Shown: one piece after another, positions 12,656 to 25,160 of the stretch | Position numbering within the stretch: position 1 is the first letter of the stretch | Layout of the letters: every line of letters begins with the position of its first letter | From: Caprella mutica | Lineage: Eukaryota > Arthropoda > Malacostraca > Amphipoda > Caprellidae | Assembly: GCA_947561585.1 (NCBI GenBank) | Contig: CANNZV010001633.1 | Location: 124,001-188,000 of the forward strand | Direction: 5' to 3' | DNA length: 64,000 nt | Translations under genes and position numbers: made by a program | Notes under the pieces: model-generated | Seen by the model: only the letters and a program-made list of their open reading frames with translations | Told to the model about the DNA's origin: nothing | Database searches by the model: none

Positions 12656-13137
12656 CACATGCCCATTTGCCGATTTGCCACACAATCTCGAGAATGTGCT
12701 GCACGTTTTTAGGATTATTCAAAATTCGCGACAATCTCGAGAGTGTGCAAGGCAGGTAAAGGGTATGAAGCAGGACCAACAGTGATGGTAGATAATCAAT
12801 TATTTATGCATTTAGTTGGTTCCATTTCATCAAAATATGATAGTTAAAGCTATACATAATAACATGGTAATATATTGGTAATTAAGCTTGAGTTAGTTAC
12901 TTAAAGAAAACTTTAACAAAACTGGTCTTTTAATTTTACTGAAATATCAAACATTCTACCAAACGTTTGGAATTAACCTCATTTGTTTTACATTTGGTTT
13001 TAATATTAATATAACGTCTTATAAATTATATAAAAAATTAAGAAAACTTTTTCAAAAATTACATGCTATCCTGAAAAGTGAAAAACGCGCAGGAGCATTC
13101 TCGAGATTGTGCAAAATCGGCAGATTGCACGGAACAC
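12656..13137. mobile_element. Inverted-repeat element, about 480 bp
   Basis: Arms of about 55 bp share CACAATCTCGAGAATG and GCCGATTT-like blocks in inverted orientation (12656-12710 and 13082-13137). A partial extra copy of the inner motif (GACAATCTCGAGAGTGTGC) lies at about 12730. No target duplication was recognised. Confidence 0.6.
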
Positions 13138-13275
13138 ATAAACACCCATAGCTACCAACAGTTGATAAGTATGTAGTCTAAATTATTGCTAGTTTAAATA
13201 TCATTAATGTTACCTAACGCAAACTCTATTCAAGTTAAGATGTTCAGGCACTCCTAGTCTAAGGAAAAATTGTTT

Positions 13276-15245
13276 TTTAACACCTAAAGAATACCTAGAT
13301 TATCTAGATAAAGAATACCTAGATTATCTAGATAAAGAATACCTAGATTATCTAGATAAAGAATACCTAGAATATCTAGATAAAGAATACCTAGATTATC
13401 TAGATAAAGAATACCTAGATTATCTAGATAAAGAATACCTAGAATATCTAGATAAAGAATACCTAGATTATCTAAATAAAGAATACCTAGATTATCTAGA
13501 TAAAGAATACCTAGAATATCTAGATAAAGAATACCTAGATTATCTAGATAAAGAATACCTAGATTATCTAGATAAAGAATACCTAGATTATCTAGATAAA
13601 GAATACCTAGATTATCTAGATAAAGAATACCTAGACTATCTAGATAAAGAATACCTAGATTATCTAGATAAAGAATACCTAGATAATCTAGATAAAGAAT
13701 ACCTAGATAATCTAGATAAAGAATACCTAGATAATTTAGATAAAGAATACCTAGATAATTTAGATAAAGAATACCTAGATTACCTAGATAAAGAATACCT
13801 AGATTACCTAGATAAAGAATACCTAGATTATCTAGATAAAGAATACCTAGATTATCTAGATAAAGAATACCTAGATTATCTAGATAAAGAATACCTAGAT
13901 TATCTAGATAAAGAATACCTAGATTACCTAGATAAAGAATACCTAGATTATCTAGATAAAGAATATCTAGATTAACTAGATAAAGAATACATAGATTATC
14001 TAGATAAAGAATACATAGATTATCTAGATAAAGAATACCTAGACTATCTAGATAAAGAATACCTAGATTATCTAGATAAAGAATACCTAGAATATCTAGA
14101 TAAAGAATACCTAGATTATCTAAATAAAGAATACCTAGATTATCTAGATACAGAATACCTAGAATATCTAGATAAAGAATACCTAGATTATCTAAATAAA
14201 GAATACCTAGATTATCTAGATAAAGAATACCTAGAATATCTAGATAAAGAATACCTAGATTATCTAGATAAAGAATACCTAGATTATCTAGATAAAGAAT
14301 ACCTAGATTATCTAGATAAAGAATACCTAGATTATCTAGATAAAGAATACCTAGACTATCTAGATAAAGAATACCTAGATTATCTAGATAAAGAATACCT
14401 AGATAATCTAGATAAAGAATACCTAGATAATCTAGATAAAGAATACCTAGATAATTTAGATAAAGAATACCTAGATTACCTAGATAAAGAATACCTAGAT
14501 TACCTAGATAAAGAATACCTAGATTATCTAGATAAAGAATACCTAGATTATCTAGATAAAGAATACCTAGATTATCTAGATAAAGAATACCTAGATTATC
14601 TAGATAAAGAATACCTAGATTATCTAGATAAAGAATACCTAGATTACCTAGATAAAGAATACCTAGATTATCTAGATAAAGAATATCTAGATTAACTAGA
14701 TAAAGAATACATAGATTATCTAGATAAAGAATACATAGATTATCTAGATAAAGAATACCTAGATTATCTAGATAAAGAATACCTAGATTAACTAGATAAA
14801 GAATACCTAGATTAACTAGATAAAGAATACCTAGATTATCTAGATAAAGAATACCTAGATTAACTAGATAAAGAATACCTAGATTATCTAGATAAAGAAT
14901 ACCTAGATTAACTAGATAAAGAATACCTAGATAAAGAATACCTAGATTATCTAGATAAAGAATACCTAGATTAACTAGATAAAGAATACCTAGATTATCT
15001 AGATAAAGAATACCTAGATTATCTAGATAAAGAATGCCTAGATTATCTAGATAAAGAATACCTAGATTATCTAGATAAAGAATACCTAAATTATCTAGAT
15101 AAAGAATACCCAGATTAACTAGATAAAGAATACCTAGATTATATAGATAAAGAATACCTAGATTATCTAGATAAAGAATACCTAGATTATCTAGATAAAG
15201 AATACCTAGATTATCTAGATAAAGAATACCCAGATTAACTAGATA
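13276..15245. repeat. 24-bp tandem array with 720-bp higher-order period
   Basis: About 82 copies of ACCTAGATTATCTAGATAAAGAAT-type units (24 bp, core palindrome ATCTAGAT). Lines of sequence at 13921 and 14641 are identical, including a rare variant unit, so 30 units were duplicated as a 720-bp block. On the minus strand one frame stays open for 665 codons as an 8-residue repeat (GILYLDNL). The open frame follows from a unit length divisible by three, so I do not call a gene. Confidence 0.95.
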
Positions 15246-16440
15246 ATACGCTCCATATAGCAAAAGAAAACAGCATCCCATATGTAAACCGCATGCAAGT
15301 AGTGCACTTAAATGTGAACGATATTTTTAAAATCTTACACCTAGAACACTAACTAATAGTATAGTCAAGTAATAGTAAAGGGTATAAGAATCATAATTTA
15401 TGTTTTTGGACATTGTACGCAATTTTAGGAAACTTATTGCAAAACTAAATGTATGTAAATAACAAAATATTTCCAAATTACGAAAGTTTTTGAACATAGG
15501 TAGATTGCGAACTGCATGTAACCTAATGAAATTAGCTAATTAAATTTTACACAACTTCCAAGTTGAAGTATATATTCATTTCTTATTAGATTCATAACCG
15601 CTAGCTATAGCCCAAATTATTTTAATCACTTGCCACGCTCTCAAACTTGGATCATTTGAATCTAACTTCTTCTGGAGAGTTCAAAATTGTAGAGAAAATT
15701 GCCACACTTTCTTACTTGGCATTATTCAGAATACACTGACTTTGAGATTTCTTTGAATGGAATATAGCTAGCTATAGATTGGCGTTTTTCAAGTACTTAA
15801 AGTAGTAGTTACTATATTTAACTTATTCTAGGTAGCTGTTGTTAATTTCTATAACTCTAGCTAGGTAGGTAGTAGCAACTTCACTTGATCACTTCCTTTA
15901 ACTTTAGAAATCGTGGTAGGTGTGAAAATTACCAGACTAGATACTAGTTAAACTTAAATTTTATACTACTCACATGTCCATTGATTCAGCTCCTTCATTA
16001 ATTTCAGTTTCATTTGAATTAATATTCATCGAGATTCACAATTTTTTTAATAGAGATAGTACCTAGGTACCTATATTTTCTGTGTAAAACTATAGGTACC
16101 TATGCAAACATTAAACCACTGCTCCGTTTGTAGATTATATTTTATTATAAAAAATTACAAATTCACCACATAACACTGTCCACATATTCACATTATTTAC
16201 ACTTCCTATTTTCCAATAACTTAAAAACACAGGAGAGCAACACAAGACCACTTATCACAAACAATGACAAATCGGAACTAAAATTAAAAATGGCGCCTAA
16301 TAAGGACCTTATAAAACAGCTTCCAAATGGTGATACAAATTCATGGTTTGTTTAACTATAGATAGGGTTAATTAATTATGATTTATTGATCAGTTTCACA
16401 TTTACGATCATATAAGAAAAAGTATATAACAATATAATTC
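15246..16440. other. AT-rich intron DNA, no gene seen
   Basis: Contains scattered TAGGTACCTA motifs near 16060-16105 and no recognisable exon. Confidence 0.5.
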
Positions 16441-16600
16441 AACCTTTATTTTAATTGATATCCGAGATTCGGACTACGGTTGATACCTGCGGTCATCATG
16501 GATACGGATTGAAATATAAATTAAATAATAATATTATATACTTTCCTTTTTATGATCATATATATGGAACTGTCCAATAATTCGGAGATTACCCTACAGT
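16440..16600. repeat. Dispersed palindromic repeat, diverged copy
   Basis: GATACCTGCGGTCATCATGG forms the decayed centre, with TCCGAGATTCGGA on the left and GGAACTGTCCAATAATTCGG on the right as the arms. This family recurs at 17935, 21865, 24070, 26510, 29705 and 63510. Confidence 0.6.
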
Positions 16601-16881
16601 ACTAGATTCTAAAGATTGCCAAATTAAAATTCATTGTAAATTCATCATCTGCGATATAATAATAAAACACTACCGTAGTAGTAGGTATTTTTGGCTGTGT
16701 ATGTATGTATTAAATAGTTACGTAATTACATAGGTAATTATGTATGAAATTTAGTTCATTTAATTAATTACCTTCGCAGAATTCGGAAAGGTTATATTAT
16801 GGACGGCATTTATTTATTTATTTATTATTTATTTATCATCTTGTTATTCGCATAACTGAAAAAGTATTTAACCAAATTGCC

Positions 16882-18265
16882 CAGGGGCGTATCTACGATT
16901 CGGTCAAGGAGGGGAGGGCACTTTTCAAAAAAATTAAGTTTCTGAAAAAAATCTACGGATAATTCCTCAGACTGGTCAGTTATTTGATTATTTTAATTGC
17001 TTTGAACATGCTTACTCTGTGCTCCGTCAGAAGCGTCAATTTTTAAATTGCGAAATGTGAAGACGTCATTATGTTCATAAAGTATAAAGAATGGATTTTA
17101 TCCTATTAATATTAATATTTTTCTTAAACCTTAAAAAAAATTGAATTTAGGAAGAAATGCATGGTCCTGTACTCTGTAGTTTGCCAAAACACCTTCTTCT
17201 TCAACAATGTGTCGAAAATTCATGCTTCACTCCATGACAAGTGGAAGGGCGGTTAAATCTTACTACCTGAAAAAGTTCGTGGTCTATTCAATGAAACTTG
17301 TTCTATTCACAAGAAAAGCAAATGATAACAAAACCAAAAAGAACAGAAACAGTGATTCAGGAGGTGAAGAGTTTCTATGAAGAACTCCCCAGAACCCCCA
17401 ATTTCTCAGCAGATTTCACCAACCATAACTCCGTTGTGGAGGATCGTCAGGTACACTAATGAAAATCCCTGAAATATCAACGGGATAAATGATAGGTATG
17501 ATGCTAAGGAAATACCTTTGTTGCCATTATTAATTGAATGGATATACAGGCATTCCCCGCTTTAATTACCAAATCACGACTCAGTTTAGTTACCAAACGG
17601 TAACTAAAGCGTATAAAAGTAACAAGAAATTTATAATTGTTACTCCTTGATTTAGACCTCATTTTCTATGAGTTATAGAAGGAAAATTTATTATTAGAGT
17701 AAAACGTATATAAGCTTATTATTGATAATATTCAGTCTTTCATTGTTTGTGATTGTGACGAAAAAGTTTGAAGTCGTGCATTTATTATATGTTTTAAAAT
17801 CCATCCATAGCTTAACTCTCACTCAGTATAGTTGAGTAATTAATAGATACTTAGACTTCTATAATTATTGTGCTACATTTAACAAACCGCAATTTTATGC
17901 TCTATGAAATGTTTTTGGTAGTAGGGTACTAAGTTCCAAGTTATTGGTTGGTTCTACAATTTCGGACACGTCAGAAAAAAATTATAAATTTAATTATTAT
18001 TTAACTTCTATTGTAATTACTAATTGGTATCATGGATACTAATTGAAATAATGATTATTATGTAACGATTTTTACGTGTTCGAAAATATGGATCCGTGCA
18101 ATAACACGGAACTAACTCTAAAATGGGACATGTTGAATTTCTGAACCAATTGCTTCTAATTACCTCACCTGGATTATAATTTTGATTTTTTTTTAGTTAC
18201 CGTGAAAAAATCACAAAAAATTGTCTCCGTTTTCTATGTCTACGAACGGTTCTTATTTCGAAAGA
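16882..18265. mobile_element. Composite insertion within the dispersed repeat
   Basis: The host repeat breaks at AAATTGCC and resumes at AATTGCCTGAAATT, suggesting a short target duplication. The left end CAGGGGCGTATC resembles hAT termini. The right part (17547-18265) belongs to a different element beginning CAGGCATTCCCCGC. The order of insertions could not be resolved. Confidence 0.45.
17547..18265. mobile_element. DNA element with CAGGC...CGCTTTAA terminus
   Basis: The left end CAGGCATTCCCCGCTTTAA is TA-flanked. Over its length it is the reverse complement of 63297-64000, with shared landmarks such as the GTTCCAAGTTATTGGTTGG and AACAATTGTCTCC-like blocks. It contains a copy of the dispersed palindrome at 17935-18120. 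The right end is shorter than in the 63297 copy by about 60 bp. Non-coding. Confidence 0.65.
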
Positions 18266-18381
18266 TGAGTTAATTGCCTGAAATTTGGTGAAACGATTGG
18301 ACAATGTCCACGAACCATCTGGTAAAATTTTGGGAGCGACCGGTCAAAGGTCAAGGTCATTTATAACTCAATAACTCAAAT

Positions 18382-18811
18382 GGTTACTATTCATTAGTGC
18401 GACGCCCCATTAGTCCGGCACCCCACTAGACCGACGCCCCAGTAGCCCGACACTTTTGTAATTTATTACTGATTTAACATAAAATATATGTATATAGGGG
18501 GGCGTGCCGCCCCCCGAACCCCCCTGCCAGGTCATTAAACAATCATGAAGTATGCAGTACAACAAACTAGCGGATACAACAAACTACATTAAAAGATGAA
18601 AACATGAGAGGGATTGTATCATAAATTACTATTAGAAATAAAGTTTAAAAAGTGAAAGAAATGAAAAATTATGTCATTATTTAGATTAGTTGTTAATTGA
18701 GTATACCTATTTAATCATATTTTTTTATAATAATCAAAAAATAAAAATAAAACTAACACAGAAATATGGAACGGTCGGACTATTGGGGCGTCGGACTATG
18801 GAGAAGTACCC
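18382..18811. mobile_element. Foldback-like element, exact 9-bp duplication (FB-B)
   Basis: The 430-bp element starts GGTTACTATTC and, read from the other end, GGGTACTTCTC; the arms then carry units of the type CCGACGCCCCATTAGT. The 9-bp target duplication AACTCAAAT is exact at 18373-18381 and 18812-18820. The interior (18495-18595) holds a GC-rich segment GGGGCGTGCCGCCCCC and the block GCAGTACAACAAACTAGCGG, which recurs at 21455-21555 and, inverted, at 55383-55445. No coding capacity. Confidence 0.85.
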
Positions 18812-18999
18812 AACTCAAATAACTCAAAAAGTTACTTGGTGGGACGATTAGTCATTATCCAGTCACCAGTTTATCAGATTTTTGGTAGCAAACGGATGAG
18901 CGGCGGCGAAGGTATGCGCTCAACCAAGTGCTCATAATCTAGTTATAGTAATGATTTATATAGTCTTTAGGTTTCAGAAGAGAGGTACACAAACTTGGT

Positions 19000-19910
19000 A
19001 GGTACCTTATTAACCAGTTAGGTACCTCATTAACCAGTTAGGTACCTATTTAACTTACAGGTAGGTACATAATTAACTAGATAGGTACCTAATTAACTAG
19101 GTAGGTACCTAATTAACTAGGTAGGTACCTAATTAATTAGGTATGTACCTAATTAACTAGGTAGGTACCTAATTAACTAGAGAGGTACTTAATTAACTAG
19201 AGAGGTACATAATTAACTAGAGAGGTACCTAATTAACTAGTTAGGTACCTAATTAACTAGGTAGGTACCTAATTAACTAGGTAGGTACCTAATTAACTAG
19301 GTAGGTACCTAATTAACTAGGTAGGTACCTAATTAACTAGGTAGGTACCTAATTAACTAGGTAGATACCTAATTAACCAGTTAGGTACCTAATTAACTAG
19401 GTAGGTACCTAATTAACTAGGTAGATACCTAATTAACCAGTTAGGTACCTAATTAACTAGAGAGGTACCTAATTAACTAGGTAGGTACCTAATTAACTGG
19501 GTAGGTACCTAATTAACTAGAGAGGTACCTAATTAACTAGATAGGTACCTAATTAACTGGGTAGGTACCTAATTAACTAGGTAGGTACCTAATTAACTAG
19601 GTAGATACCTAATTAACCAGTTAGGTACCTAATTAACTAGAGAGGTACCTAATTAACTAGGTAGGTACCTAATTAACTAGAGAGGTACCTAATTAACTAG
19701 ATAGGTACCTAATTAACTGGGTAGGTACCTAATTAACTAGAGAGGTACCTAATTAACTAGATAGGTACCTAATTAACTAGGTAAGTAAGTACTTAATTAA
19801 ATTGGTATGTACCTAATTAACTAGGTAGGTCCCCAATTAACTAGGAAAGTACCTGATTAAATAGGTAGGTAGGTACCTAAACTAGGTACTTCAATTAACT
19901 CGCAGGAACT
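19000..19910. repeat. 20-bp tandem array AACTAGGTAGGTACCTAATT, about 43 copies
   Basis: The unit contains two palindromes, TAGGTACCTA and TTAATTAA. Variant pairs (GTAGATACCTAATTAACCAG) recur at about 19365, 19425 and 19605, showing multi-unit duplication. The edges decay gradually. Confidence 0.95.
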
Positions 19911-20880
19911 TGAAACTATCGTCTATATGCCAATATTTTATCTCAAATCAATAAACATGCAATCAGATCTAATGCACCTCAAGGCCACGTCAATGCACTT
20001 GGGTATAAAACAGCACATATTTCAGTCTCTTCCATTTATTTAAATGCATAAATAATCACTTAACGAGTGACGAATTCTTTTATTTTAAATGTTGTAATAT
20101 ATACAGTATGTAGCACCTTGTGACGCCTCGTTGGTACCTAGATTTCTATTTTCGGTTTCTCGCGCTCAGTGCGTATATATATTATATGATTAATAATCTG
20201 ATGATATATTAATATGGTAAATAATTCTTTTGTTTTTGTTTAAAATAGAATATATAAACATTACCATAAATTTCTAGGCAGTAAATAATTGATTAGGAGC
20301 AGAAAAAGTAGTTTCAGCAAAAGAAATTGTACTTTGGACACGGCCAGAAATCTCGTTTTTAGTATTAGCATGTCTGTTTTTTCTTATATTTTTTGTGCAG
20401 TGTGTGTATTTAGGTGTGTGCATGCATAGGTGTGTTTGTCATTGTGTTTGTTATCCTCGAAATAGAATAAGTCACCCCATGACTTTGAAGAAAGAAGGAC
20501 AAAATTAGCATTGAGGTGTAGAACTGAAAGGAATCAATTACCCTTGCTAAATTTTAATGTCTAAAACTCTCAAAAATGAAGAGACAGATAATCAAATTAA
20601 TAATTGAAAATCAAAAATAGAATTCAAAATAATAAATAAGTATATTACTATTATTAACTATTTTCAGTTTGAAGATAGACATTATTTTCCTGAAACCTGC
20701 CAATCGTGGTATCGTTATCTCTTTATACGACAGTACCTTCTTAAATTATTATCAGCATTCAGCTTAATACCGCAGTAATTCAAGTTTCTAATTTGAATTT
20801 TAAAATATGTACTTTTGGCATGTAAATCATATAAATTAAATGTAAGTAAATTAGTGGGCCTTTAAGACTGAATTTAAACT
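19911..20880. other. Intron DNA, no gene seen
   Basis: No exon or ordered repeat was recognised, apart from a GTGTGT-rich stretch near 20400-20450. Confidence 0.45.
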
Positions 20881-20883
20881 TTT

Positions 20884-21412
20884 CATGACTGCAGTGAACC
20901 TTTAAATGACTGCAGTGAACCTTTAAATGACTGCAGTGAACCTTTAAATGACTGCAGTGAACCTTTAAATGACTGCAGTGAACCTTTAAATGACTGCAGT
21001 GAACCTTTAAATGACTGCAGTGAACCTTTAAATGACTGCAGTGAACCTTTAAATGACTGCAGTGAACCTTTAAATGACTGCAGTGAACCTTTAAATGACT
21101 GCAGTGAACCTTTAAATGACTGCAGTGAACCTTTAACTGACTGCAGTGAACCTTTAAATGACTGCAGTGAACCTTTAAATGAATGCAGTGAACCTTTAAC
21201 TGACTGCAGTGAACCTTTAAATGACTGCAGTGAACCTTTAACTGACTGCAGTGAACCTTTAATTGACTGCAGTGAACCTTTAAATGACTGCAGTGAACCT
21301 TTAAATGACTGCAGTGAACCTTTAAATGACTGCAGTGAACCTTTAAATGACTGCAGTGAACCTTTAAATGACTGCAGTGAACCTTTAAATGACTGCAGTG
21401 AACCTTTAATTA
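20884..21412. repeat. 21-bp tandem array TGACTGCAGTGAACCTTTAAA, about 25 copies
   Basis: Copies are nearly identical (few ACTGAC or GAATGC variants), which indicates recent expansion. A stray unit sits at 21625-21645. Confidence 0.95.
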
Positions 21413-21449
21413 AGTCCTAGGAACTTTCGGTCTGAGGTATTTATTAATA

Positions 21450-21560
21450 CCTGTATTAGGAGGCGTGCCACTCCCGCACCCCCTTTTCAGGTCACTAGAA
21501 AATCTTGAAGTGTGCAGTACAACAAACTAGCGGATACAACAAACTACATTCACGTTATTT
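21450..21560. repeat. Second copy of the FB-B interior block
   Basis: AGGAGGCGTGCCACTCCC and then GCAGTACAACAAACTAGCGG match the interior of the element at 18382-18811 (18490-18595). A third, shorter copy is inverted at 55383-55445. Confidence 0.75.
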
Positions 21561-21864
21561 TCATTAAGAGGCCATTTATAATTCCGAGATCGAAATTTTC
21601 GGCCATCTTTTGAAATTTAAATGACTGCAGTGATTTTAAACCAAGTTGCCATTATCATTTAAGTTCCCGAGTGGCACACATGTGTACCAGACATACACTA
21701 AGTTGTAGGGTTGAATTACTGTGACCCTCGTATGTACCATCATTATTGACTATATCTAACTAGTGTGTAGTAGGTAGGTGTTTACGCATATCAGAATAAT
21801 AATTTGAACTTTATGAAATGTCAAGGAAATTTGTATCGTGCGACTGTAAGATCAATGTAGGGTA

Positions 21865-22000
21865 AGTTATGAATTATCGGACAGTTTCACATCTTAGATC
21901 ATATAAGAAAATATTATATTAAAAAATATATAAGAAATTTCACTCATTTCAATTGCACTCATGGATACCAATTGAAATAAGAGTTTAATAAAACACTATA
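21865..22000. repeat. Dispersed palindromic repeat copy
   Basis: TTATCGGACAGTTTCACATC opens the copy and CATGGATACCAATTGAAATA marks its centre; compare 29705-29830 and 63510-63650. Confidence 0.6.
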
Positions 22001-22104
22001 CCTTTTATTATTATATATTACTTTATTTTATTATATTACTATTCTTTTTTAACATAAAATAATTACGACGTTGATAACATGATAACAACTAGATGATGTG
22101 CACT

Positions 22105-22435
22105 CGCAGAGCGCATACTTTCGCAGTCGCTTATAAATGACATTGACCATCCAATAATCCATGGGCTATAAATGACCTTGACCTTTGACTTGTTCGCTCC
22201 TAAAACTTAATCAACTAGTTCCTGGATAATCGTCCCATCAAATTTCAACAAATTTGGTTAAATACTTCTTGAGTTATAAATGACCTTGACCTTGATCTTT
22301 GACATTCGATTGGATCACTCCCAAAATCTAACTAACAGGTTCCTGGACATTGACCAATCTTCACGCTAAATTTAAAACAATTTGGTTGAATACTTTTTGA
22401 GTTATGCGAAAAACAAGATGACAAATAAATTAATG
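22105..22435 (-). repeat. Dispersed repeat (GGCGAAGGTATGCGC family), minus-strand copy
   Basis: GAGCGCATACTTTCGC at the left, repeated AAATGACCTTGACCTTGA and GAGTTATAAATGACC motifs, and CATAACTCAAAAAGTA read on the minus strand identify the family described at 16767-18931. Confidence 0.75.
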
Positions 22436-23240
22436 GTGCCTAAAATATAACGTTCCGCACTCTGCAAAATTAGTGATATTGTTCAAAATTAGAAGGTAAT
22501 TTTTAGAGCATTGGCCAGTGCATGCTATATGTAATTACGGTATACTGATAAAAAGTATATTGTACATATATACTTGACATGAGATTGATGTTACAAATTG
22601 TAACTGCTTATTATATGTTTAGAAAGTTAAACTTGATTTTGCTGAGGGTAGATGCATTTATAGTCAACTTTAGTAACTTATTGTTTTCTTATATTTTTCA
22701 TTATATGATAAAGTTTTGTAAAATCTACTGTATTTAATAGTTTTCTATCATTTAATATTGTATTTAATGTTATTTTTAATAATTTCTTATCATTTAATAT
22801 TGTATTTTATAATTTGATACTGTTTTTCATTATTATTTATTATTATTTTATAATTAATCTATTATTTATTTGATTTTTATGAATATTTCATTATTAATTA
22901 ATTAATAATAATTTTCCATCAATTCCTACTATTTACTCTATTAAATTCTATATATTTTATTTTTTTTTCATCGGGTCATTTTACCCAAAATAAATATAAA
23001 TTAATTAATAAACAACGAGCAAATTAATTGCTTACTGCCTCTTTTTCCTTTAATAGGTCATTATATTAAACATTATACATAAACTGCAATAATGCATTTC
23101 AATATTAAATTATTTTAGGTGAATGTGCACTTTTGTAAAATGGGAACATGTTTATTTAATTCTTAACCGAAGGTATTTATTGTCTAACGCTGAAGATAAA
23201 TAGGGTGACTGAGTCTGAATCTATACACAGGTAGTAGAGT
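22436..23240. other. AT-rich intron DNA, no gene seen
   Basis: Largely ATTTAATATTGTATTT-type low complexity between 22720 and 22990. Confidence 0.5.
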
Positions 23241-23249
23241 ATATCGGGA

Positions 23250-23790
23250 TAATATTGCCCCAATGTTGTAACAACATTGGGGAAATGTTATAACAGTATT
23301 GGGGCAATGTTGTAACAATATTGGGGCAATGTTGTAACAACATTGGGGCAATGTACTAACGGTATTTGGGCAATGTTGTAACAATATTGGGGCAATGTTA
23401 TAACAGTATTGGGGCAATGTTGTAACAATATTGGGGCAATGTTGTAACAACATTGGGGCAATGTACTAATGGTATTTGGGCAATGTTGTAACAATATTGG
23501 GGCAATGTTATAACAGTATTGGGGCAATGTTGTAACAACATTGGGGCAATGTAGTAACGGTATTTGGGCAATGTTGTAACAACATTGGGGAAATGTTATA
23601 ACAGTATTGGGGCAATGTTGTAACAATATTGGGGCAATGTTGTAACAACATTGGGGCAATGTACTAACGGTATTTGGGCAATGTTGTAACAATATTGGGG
23701 CAATGTTATAACAGTATTGGGGCAATGTTGTAACAATATTACAGTAGTTGGGCAATGTCGTAACAATATTGAGATAATGTTGCCCAAATG
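23250..23790. repeat. 22-bp tandem array GGCAATGTTGTAACAATATT, about 25 copies
   Basis: Units alternate between a few variants in a repeating order (AACAACATTGG, TAACAGTATTGG, CTAACGGTATTTGG), giving a higher-order pattern. The array at 27180-27450 is the same unit in the opposite orientation, 3.4 kb away. The apparent proteins rich in ILLQHCPN are repeat translations. Confidence 0.95.
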
Positions 23791-23950
23791 AACCTATTCT
23801 CATCACTTGAAATGCGTTTAAATTGAAAATAACTAAATGACTCGTGATGGTTCTGACACCCAAGCCAAATCCCCTCTTTTTTGCTTTGGTTTCCCCTACG
23901 CAAGCGGGAGAGGGGAGTGTTCAGTAAAAAGATATAAGTCGAGCACACGT

Positions 23951-24249
23951 ACACACGTAGGGTTTTTAAGTCTTTCCACCAGACTTTTTGCTAAGCTCCT
24001 CCTACTTTTTCCACAAGACTTTTCAATTATATAAGAAAAAACGATAAAATAATTATTTATTTTAGTTGGTATCTATGATACACGCAGATACCCTCACTAG
24101 ACCTGCATGATACTTGCAGGTATCATGGATACCAACTAAAATAAATAATAATTATATCGTTTTCTCATATGCTTCAAAAGTCTTGTGGGGAAAGTAGGAG
24201 GAGCTTAGCAAAAAGTCTGGTGGAAAGACTTAAAAAACCCTACGTGTGT
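23951..24249. mobile_element. Palindromic element, about 300 bp
   Basis: The arms of about 125 bp are almost perfect inverted copies, starting ACACACGTAGGG and including TTGCTAAGCTCCTCCTAC. The centre is the widespread GGTATC...GATACC palindrome. Outside it, a direct repeat of about 34 bp (GTGTTCAGT followed by AAAAGATATAA) lies on both sides (23916-23950 and 24247-24281). Confidence 0.8.
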
Positions 24250-24281
24250 TCAGTCAAAAGATATAACACAAGCACGTGATC

Positions 24282-25150
24282 TCAAAATAATACCTGCCGC
24301 ACTCTCTCCACCAATAGCAGCCCTTGTCTCGGGGGCCGGGATTCTGAGCACCAATCAGAGCTCTTCTTTTGTGGGTGTACACGATGCAATCACAGGAAAC
24401 GGTTGCTATGCTGAATAATAATCAAGAAAATAATACCAAAAACATAATGAATATTTAGACACAGTGATTATACGGTATTAGTTTTTATAAGAGAATGAAT
24501 TAAAATATAGTTGATTTATTTAAGTTGATGCAAACAAGCGACTTAATTTTTTATATTTTTTTTATGATTCAAGGTCGGGTTTAAGCAAACTTGCTGTTCT
24601 TCAGTTTCAAGAAAAAAATAGAATAAATCATTAATATGATATGCTTAGAGTTAAATTCCTTTATTAAATTTAAATAAATCTATTAAATTTGAACAATTCT
24701 GATATCATTTATAATTTATTATTGTGAATAACAAATAAAAAAAATCACAAACTTTTTTAGTGTGCAATCTAGAGATTTTTAATTCAATTGAAATCTATAA
24801 TGCTTATAGTTCGTAAAAGAATCTTTGTGTAAATATTTTCATTACATCCAACACATTGATTAATCAACAAAGATAATATCCCAGTAAACTGACTAACATC
24901 ACGTAATTTCTTCACCTTATCCCACTCTATAAGCTTGCTAACATTAAGTAATTTCTTTACTTTATTTGCACTCTAGTAAAGTAAGTTTTTACTGCAATAT
25001 CAATCACTCACTTTACCGGTTTTCAAAGTCATCACTCCAGTTGGAAGCGTATTGAGTAAGTTTATAATTATCTGATAATTCCACATGTTCAATTCAACAA
25101 TAAAAACAATATGATTTAAAATTTTAACTCGATATTTTTATTTCTAACCA
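24282..25150. other. Intron DNA, no gene seen
   Basis: Short GC-richer stretch at 24290-24420, then AT-rich. No exon was recognised. Confidence 0.45.
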
Positions 25151-25160
25151 TGTTTATTCT

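Larger units (their letters stand above)
16767..18931 (+). repeat. Dispersed repeat (ATTACCTTCGC ... GGCGAAGGTATGCGC), interrupted
   Basis: The copy starts ATTACCTTCGCAGAATTC, continues with ATCTTGTTATTCGCATAACT and AACCAAATTGC, and ends GGCGGCGAAGGTATGCGCTC. Its body carries GTCAAAGGTCAAGGTCATTT and ATAACTCAAAAAGTTA motifs. Three other copies are at 22105-22435 (minus), 59388-60925 and 62443-62690. It is split by an insertion at about 16882-18265 and by a foldback element at 18382-18811. I see no coding sequence and cannot name the family. Confidence 0.75.

Noticed and set aside
12321..12785. Three overlapping small frames
   Set aside because: No family similarity, no splice structure, and they lie next to an inverted-repeat element.
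13284..15281. 665-residue GILYLDNL repeat protein
   Set aside because: The frame is explained by a 24-bp satellite; there is no transcript evidence or splice context. Kept only as a finding.
20340..20460. Possible exon in a less AT-rich stretch
   Set aside because: No frame with recognisable protein and no matching splice phase for the transporter.
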